A stretch of 64,000 nt of DNA, from assembly GCF_000687475.1 (NCBI RefSeq), contig NC_057316.1:4526001-4590000 (forward strand), written 5' to 3'. The stretch's first letter is position 1. Each line of letters begins with the position of its first letter. Positions 32,661-45,966 of the stretch are shown one piece after another. The position numbers and the translations under genes are program-made. The DNA is from Ustilaginoidea virens. Its lineage: Eukaryota; Ascomycota; Sordariomycetes; Hypocreales; Clavicipitaceae. A model generated the notes under the pieces. It saw only the letters and a list, made by a program, of their open reading frames with translations. It had not been told where the DNA came from and ran no database searches.

Positions 32661-34360
32661 TTCTCCTAGGTGGCTGCTTGGGAGGCAGAGGAAGAAATGC
32701 CCGCGCAAAACGTCATCGGCTTACCCAACTCTACCCAAGCAAAACCCTCGACTCTCGTCGTGCTCGATCCGATCCTTGCAGGCCTGGGGCGTTTGTGGAC
32801 CCCGGCAAGCTTGGGCGGCATGTTCTGTACTGTCAACTTACTGTACTCTCCGTTAGCTGCCCAGTAACTGGAAACGTGCTGCGGCGGTGAAAGCCGATTG
32901 GCTGCGGGAGCACGGGCGGCGCATAGCGGCGTGGCGCGGCGAGCAGCGCGTACTGTGCATGTACAGTAAGTACAAGTACAGTACGTAGGCACCTAAGGTA
33001 CCTACCTTATGTACCTAAGGCAGCCATGGCGTCTGTCTAGTGGATGTGACGGAAGCGACATGGATGGAATTAGCCATCTGCGGGCCGAGATTCGCATCCT
33101 TTGGTCCTCGGATTTGTTGTCGTCGGGATTTGTTATCGGATCTTTTTTTTTTTTCATGTTTGGCGCTTTCGCACTTTTATTTACGCCTTTGCATTTTCCT
33201 CGCGTGGCACACGTCAAAGTTAATGTGACTTGTCGGCCGCCCAGTCGTCTGCCGCCCTCATCCGTCATCCGTCATCCGTCATCCGTCGTTGCCAGTACGT
33301 CCGTCGTCCGTCGTCCGTCGTCAGTCGTACAAAAGCTGCTGCAGACTCCAAAGACACACGATGGAAAAGTCCCCCTCTTCTCGGGCTCACAAGAGGGCCC
33401 GTGCCCGTGCCGGGTCCTCTCTCTCGTAAGAGGGTCGAGTTGCAAGCGAGACATACGAGAACCCACGAGCGAACCGACCTGGGTGGCGTCTTTGCTGCAT
33501 TGCGTCCTGCCTTCCATGATTATCTGATTGTGCGCGAGGGGTGGTGGCAGTGGCCAGCCTTCGTCGCACACGGTCCAGGCGGGCCGAGGCTCGGAAACGA
33601 CAGGATGGGCATCCCGTGGCCAAACCCTCAAGCCCCAGCAACGAGACGAGACGTACGGAGTAAAGGGCAGCAGTTCTCGGTCTCGATATGTACCGAATGC
33701 AGGATGGAGCAAGTCTCCTGCCCCAAACACGTCGAACCACTCCCCGCTTTGTGTGTTTTGCTTCAAGAACCACCAGCCGGCCCGGTTGGACTGCCGAAGC
33801 ATCGGGACGTGACGCCAAACTCTTGTACTCCGTAAGTCGCGGCGCATCGCCATCCCTGTCTGGGACTCTTCCGAGCCCGCGAAAGCAGAAAGCAGCTCGA
33901 TGAGAATGACTTTTTCCAACCAGAAACTCAGATAACATGAGCATTTTCCCCGTCCCGACATGTCGTTTCTTCAGAGTCGCACCTGACATGGGTGGCTGAG
34001 TAGCTTACCAGCTCATCATTGGGCCCGAGTTCTGTCACAGCATTTGCATGTTGCCGTTGCGCTGGCCCGAGAAGCGCCGTGTCCAAGGTTCTTCCAACAG
34101 CATAGCACGTCTGTCGATCCGCCGCCCCCTTTTCCTTCATCGTCACACCATATACGGATAGCCGACTCACAACGCCTTCTTCTTAGGGAAGGAAAGAAGG
34201 AATCCGCCTCCAGACACGGCGATGCTACAGGTCCCCTTGTGGCTCTTGGCTTTGCCGAGGGGCAGAACCTGCATGCCAGAGTTGAACCGGTGAGAGCATC
34301 CATCAAGCTTTGTTTTCGCCCCAGTATCGCACAGACTGCAGTTCTTTCTGAAACTCATTG
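32661..34360. other. intergenic, HIS2 promoter side of the gene-free island
   Basis: This 1.7-kb region begins the long gene-free interval. It contains GGTACCTACCTTATGTACC-type elements at about 32988-33018, a CATCCGT/CGTCCGT array (about 33258-33332), and two exact TACGGAGTA-family motifs (33654-33662 and 33826-33834). Open frames such as 33961-33272 on the - strand give low-complexity residues with no recognisable family. Confidence 0.55.
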
Positions 34361-37300
34361 AAGTGCCTGTATAAGGGGCTCATGCTACCGGCACGATGGG
34401 CATTGGCCTCACCCGTCAGCTAGATCTTGTGCTCCCCTCACGGCTGGCGAAGATGATTCAAATCAAAATATAAGCCTCGATCGCACCGACACCTCCCTCC
34501 ACCCCACCCCTGCCTTAATTTCGGTTCCCAGTCCTCAAGGGTATGACGGAAGCGGTGGGGGTAGGTGAAACATAGCCCTTAGATGGGTCCTGGCATTCAT
34601 CCAAGGCATGCCGTTTGCTGTCGTGGCCGCATCGTGGATTCGCTCTAGTCAAAGTGCAGCTTTGTTCCAGGCTGCGTGACAATGTGCAGTCAGAGACTTT
34701 TGTTTCTCAACGATCCCTCTGATGGCTTTGTCGGGGTGGGCGTGACTCGAGAAGGCCGCCTCTTTCATATCGTACCATGACCTGAGACATTTCAGCTGTC
34801 GCGACTCCCCCGGGTGTGTGCTTCAGGGGTGTTGACATCATGGCCTTGGGCCCTGGGCCCTGGGGTGTCTGGGGAGAGTGGCCGCGCGTCTGTATAAACT
34901 AGAGTCTCGCATGCTGTGACTGGCATTGTGCCATGTGATAAGTGAGCAGTGGTGTTTTGCTTGGAAGAACCCGAATTTCCTGATGCGCAAAGGGGCGATG
35001 AAAACGGGCTTCATGAGCTCTGTCAATCGAAGTTCCAGCAAAAGCATGAACGATGATGAGGAGCTCTGAAGATGCAGAGATCGGGGATGTTCCAAGTCAT
35101 TCCTATATAAGGAGAACCAGGTTGTACGGCTCTAATGCAACTGCCCCGATTCGAGCGACAGCGTCGAGGGCAGCAACTGTCGCCGTCGTTGACCGATGCC
35201 TGGCGCGACAAATCGAACGGAACTGTAACCACACAACTTGCAAGTCGTCGGACGCTATCTGCACAGGTTATCGGCTAGTGATAGTCCCGAGATTCATTAC
35301 GCACTGCTGATGGGCAAGGCCATCGTCTCATTTCAGCCCTGAGACATGAGGCTCGGAGAACGCAAATTGAGAAACTGACAACCCGGCGAAGCTTCCGTGC
35401 CGCTAACGTCTACTGATCCCGAATCCGCTATGATGCTCGACTGGGACCCTCGGAGAACAAGGAGTACGGATAGCCTCTTGTCTTTTCCACCCTACGAGGA
35501 GCAGCGTGGGCTGCGTGGCTATGTCCCTTTTCGAGCGACATATTACCCTTTCAGCCGAGACGGGGTCACGCCTTGTGGCTTTGCGCATTCACCTACCTCC
35601 CAAGAGATGGGCAGTTCGGTGCAAACAGCGCTGTGTATAAAAAAAGTCAAAAGCGAATTAATGACAGGCAGGGCTAAGCAGAATTTTGCCGCAAGAGATG
35701 TTGATACCTATCAATGTCATGGCCCGCAACAGCCGCGCTCAATGATGTCAACATATCCAGACCAAACCCCACCGAAACAAGATTAAGAGGAGACTCAGAC
35801 TTACTAGGCTAGATCGGTTCTGGACGCTTTAAACGCAGTAGAATACTTACTGCTAGTTTCCGGATAACGACGCCCGGATGAGAAATTCTGTTGAGAAAAT
35901 TAATGACAACGACACGGTGATAAATGAGCATGTTGGCAAGGAAACAGAAGCAGGGGCATGGAGACGAGAGAACAGCAACTACGTGGGCTGCAGTAGCACC
36001 ATGTCTTGTGAGAGAACTACTACGTATCGGGGCATGTAGCCCGTTCGACCACAAGATGTACACGATATGTAGCAAAGATGGGGAACAGGTACGACCTGGT
36101 ACTATATGCTGCAAATTGTGTCAGACACACGCATTGGCTGCTATCGCCAGGGGAACAGAATGGACAGCAGTCGAATGGCCGGAACCTCGGAGCACGCGTC
36201 ATCAATAGCTGTGACTATCTCGTTAAAGTTGACTTTGGTGGGAGACTCAGCCTGGATACTGCGTGGTCATCCTCAGGTTGATACAGGTATCTAGGTATTT
36301 CTGGGTTCTGCGGCCAAATAAAGCAACTATCGAGTTGTCTGAGCCGAAGCCAGTCGAATAGGCTACTGAGTTTTCGGTCGGGGAATCCTTCTCTACTCAA
36401 GATTCGACACTGACGGATCCGCTGACGCTGATTGAATAGCGGCCAGAGATTCCGGCTGACGCGCCAGGCGTGAGGACCTGGGACAGATGCTGGGAAGTTG
36501 CTGTTGCCCCAACTGTCTGGTCAAACTGCCAAAGTTGGCCTCCATTTGCTGGTTTCGCTGGCTGCAACAGGGGGGATTCATCATCTGATAGGCGTCCATG
36601 TCGTCGTCATTACGCCAATGGGCATCAAGAAAGCGATATTGTATGTTGCCAATGGTTTCGGGAACCAGCTCTCTCAGTACGCTGCAATCCCCTAGACGGC
36701 GGATCAGGAGAGTGCGCCTTGAACAAGAACACATCGGCCTTGACACCCCCCTGTGTTATATTTCGATTGTGTTGGATTCTTGTTCATGAAGGGTCCCCTT
36801 GCTATGACTTGGTTATCATTTTTCGCGTTATTTTCTCCAGCATTGTTGGCGAGCCGCAAAAGGACGTCTTGAAGATAGTTAGGATTCCCACGGGAATTAA
36901 AACGGTTTCATCCATCAGATGACCTTGGCGTGAGACTCAATGAGACAAAAAATTCCGGTATAGAATAGTTGCTTGTGTTCCACTGTCGCTACTGGCCTAG
37001 GCGCGACCGAATCGGGCTACAGTAATTGCTATGCCCTGTCGATCTCGGCACGTGCTGCATAAGTGTTTCATTGAGATCAGTACATAAGCATTACGCGGCA
37101 CTGAAAGCTCCTTTTCTCGGCAGTTCAGATGATAAACCCGCAGAGATTGCCTTGACAGGGTGGTAATATTGTCAACTAGAAAAATACGGCAGATCCACGT
37201 CAAGGCGCAGTGTGATTGGCCCCTTTTCCGAGAGGACAAGTTCACAAATGCTCGCCCCCGAGGAAGATCGATTTTAGTTGAAAGTTGATGAACGATTATG

Positions 37301-40300
37301 GCACTCGACGTTGGCGATCTCCGTGCCCAGCTGCAACTTTCTCAATCGGTCGCCGACCGATCTTTCGATCTGATTTCTTTTGTAGCAAGCGTCATGCAAT
37401 CCTGCCAAAAATGGTCGCGGAGGAGATACAAATGAAGGAAATGCAGAGGAGCTGGCTCATAGATCTTGAGTCATATTCCCCATGCGGGAGACATCTCGTC
37501 GAGAGATTGTTGCGGCAGAGAAGATCCCTCCGGGCGCATTAGTGGAATACGAATGGCTGCAAGAGTGGAACAGGAGTCATTGCCAAAATTCGCAGTCCGA
37601 GAACTGGAAATCGTCTGTGCTACGATCCCCAGAGCAATCCACGCCACGACTTTGGATATACCTGGTATTCCGGCTTCACCGAAAGAACAAGACCCCGAAC
37701 AAACGAAGAAGGTTGCCAACGCAGTGAGTACAAAGAAATACAGCATTGTTGTAGGCTGAGCTTCGAGACATGATGATGTCAGTCCATTCAGGTCGGGATT
37801 GCCAAGGCAAGCTAACAATGCAGTGCAGGCATCACGGCATCCATTAGTTGCAAAAGCCTAACGTCGCACTCCGTGGCCATTAGCTTGAGCAACCGGCACT
37901 ACGCCAGTGAGATGATCAAAATCGTGGCACTGGCGTATTGAGCATCTCTACTAGTTATTCGCCGGACCATTGCTGCGCGACAATCTCCCCCTCGTCAGAA
38001 AAAGGCATACTGAATTCCAAAGGAATCTGCTCACAGAAATAGCATCAGAATAGGTGAAGATGGAACAAAAACAACAATTCAGAGGAGGTGCAAAGGGTTT
38101 GTATCTTTGCATGTCATGCCTCAAAGTCGAAAACTCTTTGACTGGGCCCAGAGCATTATTATGGATATTTCGCTTTCATCATCTCATCCTCGTTGTGTAA
38201 GCGTTGCAAAGCTGTCTTTCTGGAACGATTGAATAGCCGCGGAGCTGATGCATCTTCCCGCGCGCTGGTAAGAGATGCAACGTCATGAGTTCGTCCAATC
38301 TCTCAAGATAGAATGTCCAACGACGATCCCCGAAGTCCTAGGGTGAGGAGATGGTGATCTTGCATAAATAATCAAACCCGCAATTCAAATGGGTGAGCTC
38401 GGTTGGTAAAGGTTGAAACGATGCGCCAACCGTTTGGCGACATGACGATTCTGCAGTCATACACATAGATCAACGCACTGTAGACTGGTGCCGTGACAAG
38501 CCGAACATAGACTACCGGTTCGCTTGAGAAATAGAATATGCTACTGTAAAGCTAAGGTTCGTTGCACTTTGCCCACCGTTCGAAATAAAATGGTTTTGAA
38601 AGACGTGAGGGAAATTGAAAAATCGCAAAGGTCAGAGTTTCAACTTGCTATGTACTTAGTACCCCACGACAACTTCCGCCTGCAACCTGTCGGGGAAAGT
38701 GCAGTCTCTGCCACCTTGTAGGACGGGGTAGGCGCCGGTGAGGTGGTAGTTCATGCTGAGGCGATGCATAGATCAGTTACTCAAATTGCTGAATCATGCT
38801 AGAGAAGCCAGGTGGGTGAAAAAGCGCGTTGCCATGTTTGAATTCGACTCGCTCATCAACCAATTAAGTTCAGCAATCCAAGACATCATGGCCAGCAAGG
38901 GAGAGGACCAAGGGCGATTGTAAGATTGCAAATCTGGTAGTTACTCCTAAATTTTATGCGCCTTTGGGAAGGTCAGGACGGCCTGAGAATTTCCCGGTAA
39001 TGACGCAGCAAGATCACATCAGCACGACCGAGAAACAAAACCCAGCATCATTTTCAAAGCAAGTTATGAAGAAGACTTTTCCTGGCTCCCGCTTGAAGTC
39101 GCAAATCCAACGCGTGGATGACGGAAATTGTATAGCATATCGATCCTTAGCAAACGACCCGGCAGGCTTGTGGTTGGTGTTTTCAAGTGGACATACATAT
39201 GCTGACTCTGATGTTGAGAGCGACTGTTTACCAAACGAATACTCAACAACGTGGAGGGGGGCTACAGATCGAGAGCTATAGCTCACAAACTATATGACGG
39301 AATTCAAAATAATTATCGATAGTCGCGTATGTGGAGTTTTGAAGTATCAGAATCTGTGACTTTCTTTCAGCCTTGTATAAAACCGCGACCAGGAAGCGAG
39401 GTTCTTGAACATGTGTAATCCCTTGGCCCGTCTAAAGTCTCGCCCATTGACACCAATGAGCGTCCTGTTGTTTGTCCGACCCAACCCTGGTGGTTAGTGA
39501 ATCTTGCGCAGAGGGTTCATGCCAGGCCCAGCCTCGCGGGTCTGGAGAGACCCCAGTTCCCGTGTGGAGACTCCGTTAGCTTCTCTTCGTGGGCGTTCTG
39601 CTAGGACAGGCGGTATCTCATGTGCCTCGTGGGCCGTCAAGGCTTGCTGAGAAGAAAGGCAGCTGAAAAGATGCATGGGTGGAATATTCACAGGCGAAAA
39701 GGTGAGGCAATCCACCGCCGGCCTTGGATGTTGGGTGGTCCAATGTCGACTGCTCAACTTCGGTCACGGTCAGTCTTTCACCCGTCGCACCTGCTTCAGT
39801 CGTTCTCTTTCAGTAGCCGTCAATTGGCAGGTGCGACGCGACGCGCAGGTGCAGTTGCCAGCACGTGCGTGTAATTTTCATCAGCACCAACTCTCGACTA
39901 GAAAAAGAGTCAGAATCGTCAGCCCCTTGATCTCGAAGGAGCCTGGGATGCTTAAATGATAAGAGATTCTCGGCATGAACCTTTGCAGCCGACTCAACAC
40001 ACGCAGTTAGGCTGGCGTATTGCTGACCTCTACTCCGTCGTGTGGCAGGAACCGAACCATGATAACACGTGATTTCCCGAGAGTTGAGTGGAAGGACGTT
40101 GGAAATTATTCTTGCTGTCGACATCTCACTGGGGATCTGAGTCGAAGCATTTTTTGGGGCCAACTTTGACCAAGGGACAAGTGATTTGGACAACAACTTC
40201 CAGGAAGAAGCAAAATTAACACACTTCCACAAGCCATCCATAGAGATTCACCTTCAGAACTCATCACGACCGATACAAAGATCAGCAACAGAAACAACTT

Positions 40301-43050
40301 GGCAGCTTAAATCGCCTAGCTATCCAGACACGAACATTACATATTCGTTGGGTAATGGGGGGGGGGGTGTCCTGTTTGACGCAAAATGAACCAATGCCGT
40401 ACCGCTGACGCTCAAACACAATCCCACGTTATCAGCAGTTTGCATCATGTTCTGCTGCGTTGCAAAGACAGCATTTACACATTGCGATCAGCTCTCCATC
40501 ATGACGAAAGGATTACAGTATTGATTCAGATTGCCATTCGAAAGTGCATACTCAAGCTGTTGTTAGAGCAGCTGTTGGCCTCCCATGAGCATCCATGTTG
40601 CCGATTTACGTCTCCATTGCAACGAGCGATTGATCGCAGAAGGCAAATGGTGACTCGTCATTTGTCTGTGCCACAAAGCTGGTCATAGGGCTCAGATTCT
40701 GCATAAACGCAAGGATCGTGTGTTGCAACGTTCCCAAATGAGCCACTGACACTGCAATGTGCGTTCTACATAGAAATTGTGGAAAACCATCACCGTTTAG
40801 TCGAGGTTTCCAGTGGACGTGCTGGTTACGGAGTACTTGGATGGAAGCGAGCCAAGGGCTGGACACCCTTCACCGACTTCCTGCACAACGGCTAAAGCTC
40901 AGTGGGCAGAGGGGCTCGTTGGCTCTGGTTGCCAGGGCCTCACTTGCAAGTTAAGCTCATTGAAGTTCTGAACCCTTGCACGGGTTAGGTTTCAAGTCGC
41001 AATCGATCCTTCAAGGATGCTGCCGATCCAAATCAAATTGTGCAGGATCGCAACAACCCTTGAAGCCCACGGGGCTTTAAACTACGCTTTCAGAATTGAC
41101 TCCAGAGAGCCACTGCGACTCCTAAAAAGGCCACCATCTCAAAGCGTCAACACACCATACTAAATCCGTGGTCTCCCTCCATGCGAGGTGACGAGGTTAT
41201 GATGAGTAGCGGGTAGGAAGATCAGTTGTCGCACGTTGTCCGGCCTGAAAAGCGACCCGAAGAACCGAAGCCCAAGAGCCCTGCGGTTCCTGAGGCTCTC
41301 GAGTTTGGACGAGCCAGCTTGGATCGCATTGATGTTATTGTGGCTGTCTGAGGGCTTGTTTCTGCGGCGCTGAAAACTGCTTGGAAACTGAAGAGTGGTC
41401 CAATGAGATGAGACGTCAACGCTCAAGATGCCTGGGAGTCAGGATTTGGTTTGTTCTCCTGAGAAGGTTGGTAAGCATAACTGGCTGAACATGACGCCAG
41501 CTGAGGTGAAGCAACAAGGTTGGAGACGGAGAGGGCCAGACACGTCGGAGCGATACATGATTGGTTTACAGCAAATTGATATCAAACCAGCGTTCAGCAC
41601 CCTTGGGCAACCGCCAACCTCTTGCTGCCTCAAAGTAGTCTGGCCGGCCGTGTTTGTCGGTAAAGACAAATTGTTTCCGCCCTCGACCTCTGCGCTAACG
41701 GGTCACGCCTATCAGGCTTTGAATGGGTGGTCAGCATGCAGATTTCAGGTCGCTGACTCCTGGACCAAACAGCTGGAAAGACAACAATTCCTGCCGAGTG
41801 AAGCGGCCGGGCGGAAGTGATTGATCAATGATCACTAGCTAGGTAGGTATTGGCGAGGTCACATTTCAGCCTAATAGACGTTGCCTGCTATTTTGTTTCG
41901 AACGCCTTTCAGACGGCTCAGTTGTCATGCAGGCCGTTCATTGTGTCCACCCTGATGGACAGCAAGTGTTATTGACAACAAGGCTCTATCTGCTGTCTGA
42001 ATTACAGCCGTTTCAGCGTTTAGAACTGCACTACTGCGTACGTTGCGAGATTTTTCTTGCATCTACCGCAATCTCGGAGGCAGGCACTTGGGGATCCCAG
42101 AGAGTATGCCAATGACGAAGAAAATGCAGTATCCCCGCCAGGTTGAGTGAAACCTCGATCGAGAGAGTACAAATATCGTGTTGGATGCGGAGACTGGCCT
42201 TTGGTAATCGTTTCTGCCCATCAAAGACAGGACTGGAGAGCCATGGAATATATCAGTACTTTGCTTCCTGGCTCATGAACACCGGCGGATTGGAAGTACT
42301 CGGTACAAAACTCGGGCTGATAGCGGCCACGGCTCGAATGGCCTGCATGATATACTTTTGCTATATTCCATGTCGGGCCGGGTGGGGGCCGAAAGAACAT
42401 TGAGGGATCATTACGACGACCGTTGTCGACGAGGCACTTGCCTAGTTCAAAGCCTGAGGAGAATTCAAAGAATCCCGTCACCCGTGTTTCCCTGGCAAGC
42501 TAAGCCAAGTCAAGCGAGGGATGGTTTGGAATTGTTCTCGCGCATGGTTTGGTCATGATGCTAATACTTTTGGCAGGCGGATTTTTGAAAATGTGCACGA
42601 CGTCATCAGCATGACCCAGCTTGATGGCAAACGCAGGGGACGGAAAACAAGTCCCATCACCAAGTCTGCGGAGTGAGAGCATGATGCAAAATTTGAACAA
42701 CTTGTACTCCGTAGGGCCTGGGAGGGCGGCTGACGGATTCTGAGTTTGTGGGGGGGCGACCCAGCACTGGAAACAGCCACCTGCAACTGCAACTCGTGGC
42801 GACGTGACAAAGTCGACCAGATTTCCGCGGACTTGAACCGATAAGATGGGAGAGACTGGGAGAGAGCGTGAGGCATGGCTGCTTTTCCCCCGCCGGTCAA
42901 GGGACGAGGTCGATGCGCGTACGCATTTGTTTGCAGCATGTGGAGGAACGCAGCATTTCTTGCTTTGCAAGCTCCCCGATCATGCGCAAGGCTACGTGCT
43001 ATAAGGATCGGTCAGAACTGATTGGAGGATCTTTCCAAAGCCGCGAGGGA
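34361..43050. other. low-GC, gene-free island
   Basis: About 8.7 kb with visibly lower GC than its surroundings (sampled lines range from about a third to a half G+C). No frame exceeds about 156 codons. No family, no paired long terminal repeats and no transposase motifs are recognisable. CA and TG dinucleotides remain common, so the classic repeat-induced point mutation signature is not obvious by eye. Small possibilities are a 45-codon + frame at 37298-37435 and a hydrophobic 115-codon - frame at 37818-37471 with two membrane-like segments; neither is convincing. Three exact TACGGAGTA-family motifs lie inside or at its edge (40827-40835, 42705-42713 and, just beyond, 43163-43171). Confidence 0.55.
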
Positions 43051-43739
43051 GAGGTTTAATTCCAGCGGCATGGGTCAGTCATGAAGCAGTCCCCCCCCCC
43101 CCCCCAGCCCGTCTCCTTCCCCCTCCCAACCCCCAAGTCTTCGGACCAACACCTCCCAGTACTACGGAGTATGTAGTATGCACGCTCACAACTTGCAATG
43201 TAGCCCTCCCTCGGAGCGCCCAGCATGACGGATCGTCCGTCGCTAAGGCACGGAGTACGTGGAGAAGCTTCCACAGAGCCAGATAAACATTTTCGCGACG
43301 TTGACACAAGGGCCAGCAGCAGCCCACAACGTGAGCATTGCGTTGGCGTCTGCAACTGCCACCAGGATCAGATAAGGCACCCAGTCTCCAGTCTGGCTCC
43401 AGCCAATCATGGCACCGTCGCCTTGGTCGCAACTTGCAAGTGATTCACATTCATGGTCGGACTGCGGCGGCGGCAACAAAAGTGCGTTGCTCGGGAAATC
43501 CAGCCTGTCGAGTGAATCAACCATGTCCCGACCAAAGGAGACTCGGGCTTTGCCATTGTGTCATGTTTGGGTGCGGTCCAGCTCCGACTCTGGCAAACTC
43601 AGCTACGTGATTTTCAGTCTTGATCAAGGGCTCAGGCTGACACTTCTTGGGGCTCAGTTTTCGACGGGTCAACTTTGCACATCTGGTGTACCACTCGCGG
43701 GGACGTGATAGTCTCACCCTCTGAGTGTGGCGTGGGGCA

Positions 43740-43740
43740 C

Positions 43741-43774
<34 letters not shown>
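43740..43774. repeat. GCA trinucleotide array
   Basis: About 11-12 perfect GCA units, followed by six GGA-type units. All three + strand frames are open through it, so open frames here are not evidence for a gene. Confidence 0.9.
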
Positions 43775-43777
<3 letters not shown>

Positions 43778-45919
43778 GAGGAGGAGGAGGGCTGGCTGGC
43801 TGGGACCAGGGGCGGCAACGCAACACGCAACACGCATGGATTTGGCAACGAGATGGCGGGCCCGCCTGAGCAAGCAAGAAGTCAAGGACGCGCCAGTGTG
43901 GGAAATGGAAAGCACGGCGTGGTGACGTTTTCCACAAACTGCCCCGTCCTGTGTGGACATGGATAAGCCCGCTTTGATTGGGAAAGCCTCCAGTACAGTA
44001 CCACGGAATCCGGAGCCCGGATTGCGTCGGGAGGGTGGGCGAATGTCAATCCATCCAACTCTGCAAGATTAGGTGCGAGATCTACAGTGCTTCCGCGGGT
44101 AGCTGGGTCGCTGGAAAAAAAGAAAGCTGCCCAGCACCGGGGCAGCCGTCTGATTGGCTGCCGTCCGGCACAGACTCACAGACTGGAGCCCTCGGCCTGC
44201 GCTAGGCCGGCAAGCCCTGGAGACATACTTGCCATACTTACCCACTCTTTCAGGGCTTTGGACCGCGGGATGGGCGGATGCTCTGTCTAGCAGCTCAGCG
44301 GAAAGTCTTTCGATTGACTGGACAGTGGAGCCACGGGCGAGGGCCGGCCGGCCAGCGGATTGGGCCGCCCCTAGCGTCAATGCCTCTTTGGTGCGAGGCC
44401 GTCTCCCGTGCCACGTTGGAAGTTGACGTCCTGGTGCCATCCGCCACGGAGCAGGAGAAACAGGTGGTTAGGTCAAGTTGTGTTGTGTTGTGTTGTTCTG
44501 CTCGGGACGGATCTCCTTTGGGGCTTCTGGGCCGCAGTGGTCGCGCCGAGGGGAGGGATGCACGAGACGCGATGACGTGTGGGCCGGCCGATGCTTGTAC
44601 GTGACGACTACGGACTTGTACTCACGTACTGGATGGAAGTGACTGATGACGAGCCCTGAGAAGCGGAGAAGGGCCTATGGCGGGCTCGGTATCAGACGAC
44701 GCAACGTAACCGGCCGGAACTCGAGGAGCCCCCAGCTGGGCAGACTGCACTGGTACTGGTACTGTTTCTGGGATCTTTGCTCGTCGCTTGCTGCTCGTCG
44801 ATTGCTGCTCGTCACTCGCTGCTCGTCACTTGCTGCTTGCTGCTTCTTGCTCGTCGCTCGTCGCTTGTTGCTTGTTGCTCGCCGCACGCCCCAGAGTCGC
44901 CAGTTGCTGTCGCAGGTCGCAAAGCCGCAGCAGCAGGTCGAAAGCGTGTGGCAGAGGCACGCCTCCAAGACAAGCCAGAAGAAAAACCGGACAAGTCATC
45001 CCCCACCCTCTCACATGTGCGCTGCTTCTGCTTGCTGCAGCTGGACTTGGGGCCAAGCTGATGGCCGAGATTCCAGATGCCCGTCTGCATCCGGATTACC
45101 ACGAGAGGTGCGGCTTGCGGACCAGTTGGCTCTGCCTCGGGCCAGCCAAAGGGAAAGCATAGGTAGGGGAAAGGCAAAGGCGAAGCACGTAGCCTACCTC
45201 TGCCTCCCCTTGCCTCTTGCGTGCTGCCTGCTTCCCCCAATACCAGGCCTCCGTACCGGGTCTGAACGCGAGCGCTGCTTCCAGCAAGCACACACAGCAC
45301 CTTCAAAGCCACCTCCCTTGGCAGGAGCCAGAGTTTCCGACGAACTGCCCGAGCCGTCTCGCACCCCGCAAAGCTTACCGTTCTCGTCCTGCTGAGGAGC
45401 CACGAGAAGTATTGGTCTGCAAGCCTGCTGCACGTACGGCCGTGTGTCCGGCGAGAAGAGCCATGCCGGCGGCGCCGCCTCGTTTCTATGCCGCATGCCG
45501 CATGCCGCACGCTGCACCGTATACCCAGGCCCTGGGCCTCGCTTGACCACGCCCGTCTGCGTCTGGCCAAAAGGGCGTCGACGGGATTGTTTCCTCCCAA
45601 TCCGTCACAAGCACGCCCCCTGCAATCCAAACCCCCCTCCCGGTGCACCCTCCCTTTTACCCCAGACGAATTGCGCAAAGACTGCCTTCGAGACATGCCC
45701 ACCCCTCCCCCCTCACCTCGGGGCAGGCATGCCCCTGGGACGACGACGACAAGTTTGACAGATCAATGGTTGGATGTCTTGCCTGTATCCATCACAACTG
45801 ATCCTGTGCCCCAGGGGCTCAGGAGCTAGCAACTCGTGTGGCTCGTTTGCGAGACCAAGAGGTGCACACTGCGGACCAACACCTGGAGAGACGGGCCGAG
45901 GGGTGAGGTTCTTTTTGGC

Positions 45920-45921
<2 letters not shown>

Positions 45922-45964
<43 letters not shown>
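45922..45964. repeat. 43-nt poly-T tract
   Basis: The longest homopolymer in the window: 43 uninterrupted T's in intergenic DNA, about 515 bp upstream of the bZIP start. No retroelement body or target duplication is recognisable beside it. Confidence 0.95.

Positions 45965-45966
<2 letters not shown>

Noticed and set aside
38385..38450. A tRNA-like box A (AGCTCGGTTGGTAAAGG)
   Set aside because: The stretch resembles a tRNA D-arm, but no GGTTCGA box B or acceptor stem pairing is found in the next 80 bases.
43740..43774. Possible poly-Ala/poly-Gln/poly-Ser coding exon
   Set aside because: All three frames are open because of the GCA repeat itself, and no flanking coding signal or splice sites are convincing.
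44646..45702. Long opposed open frames of 249 (+) and 296 (-) codons
   Set aside because: Both derive from degenerate GCTTGCTGCTCGTC repeats; the products are Leu/Ala/Arg or Arg/Ser strings with no domain.
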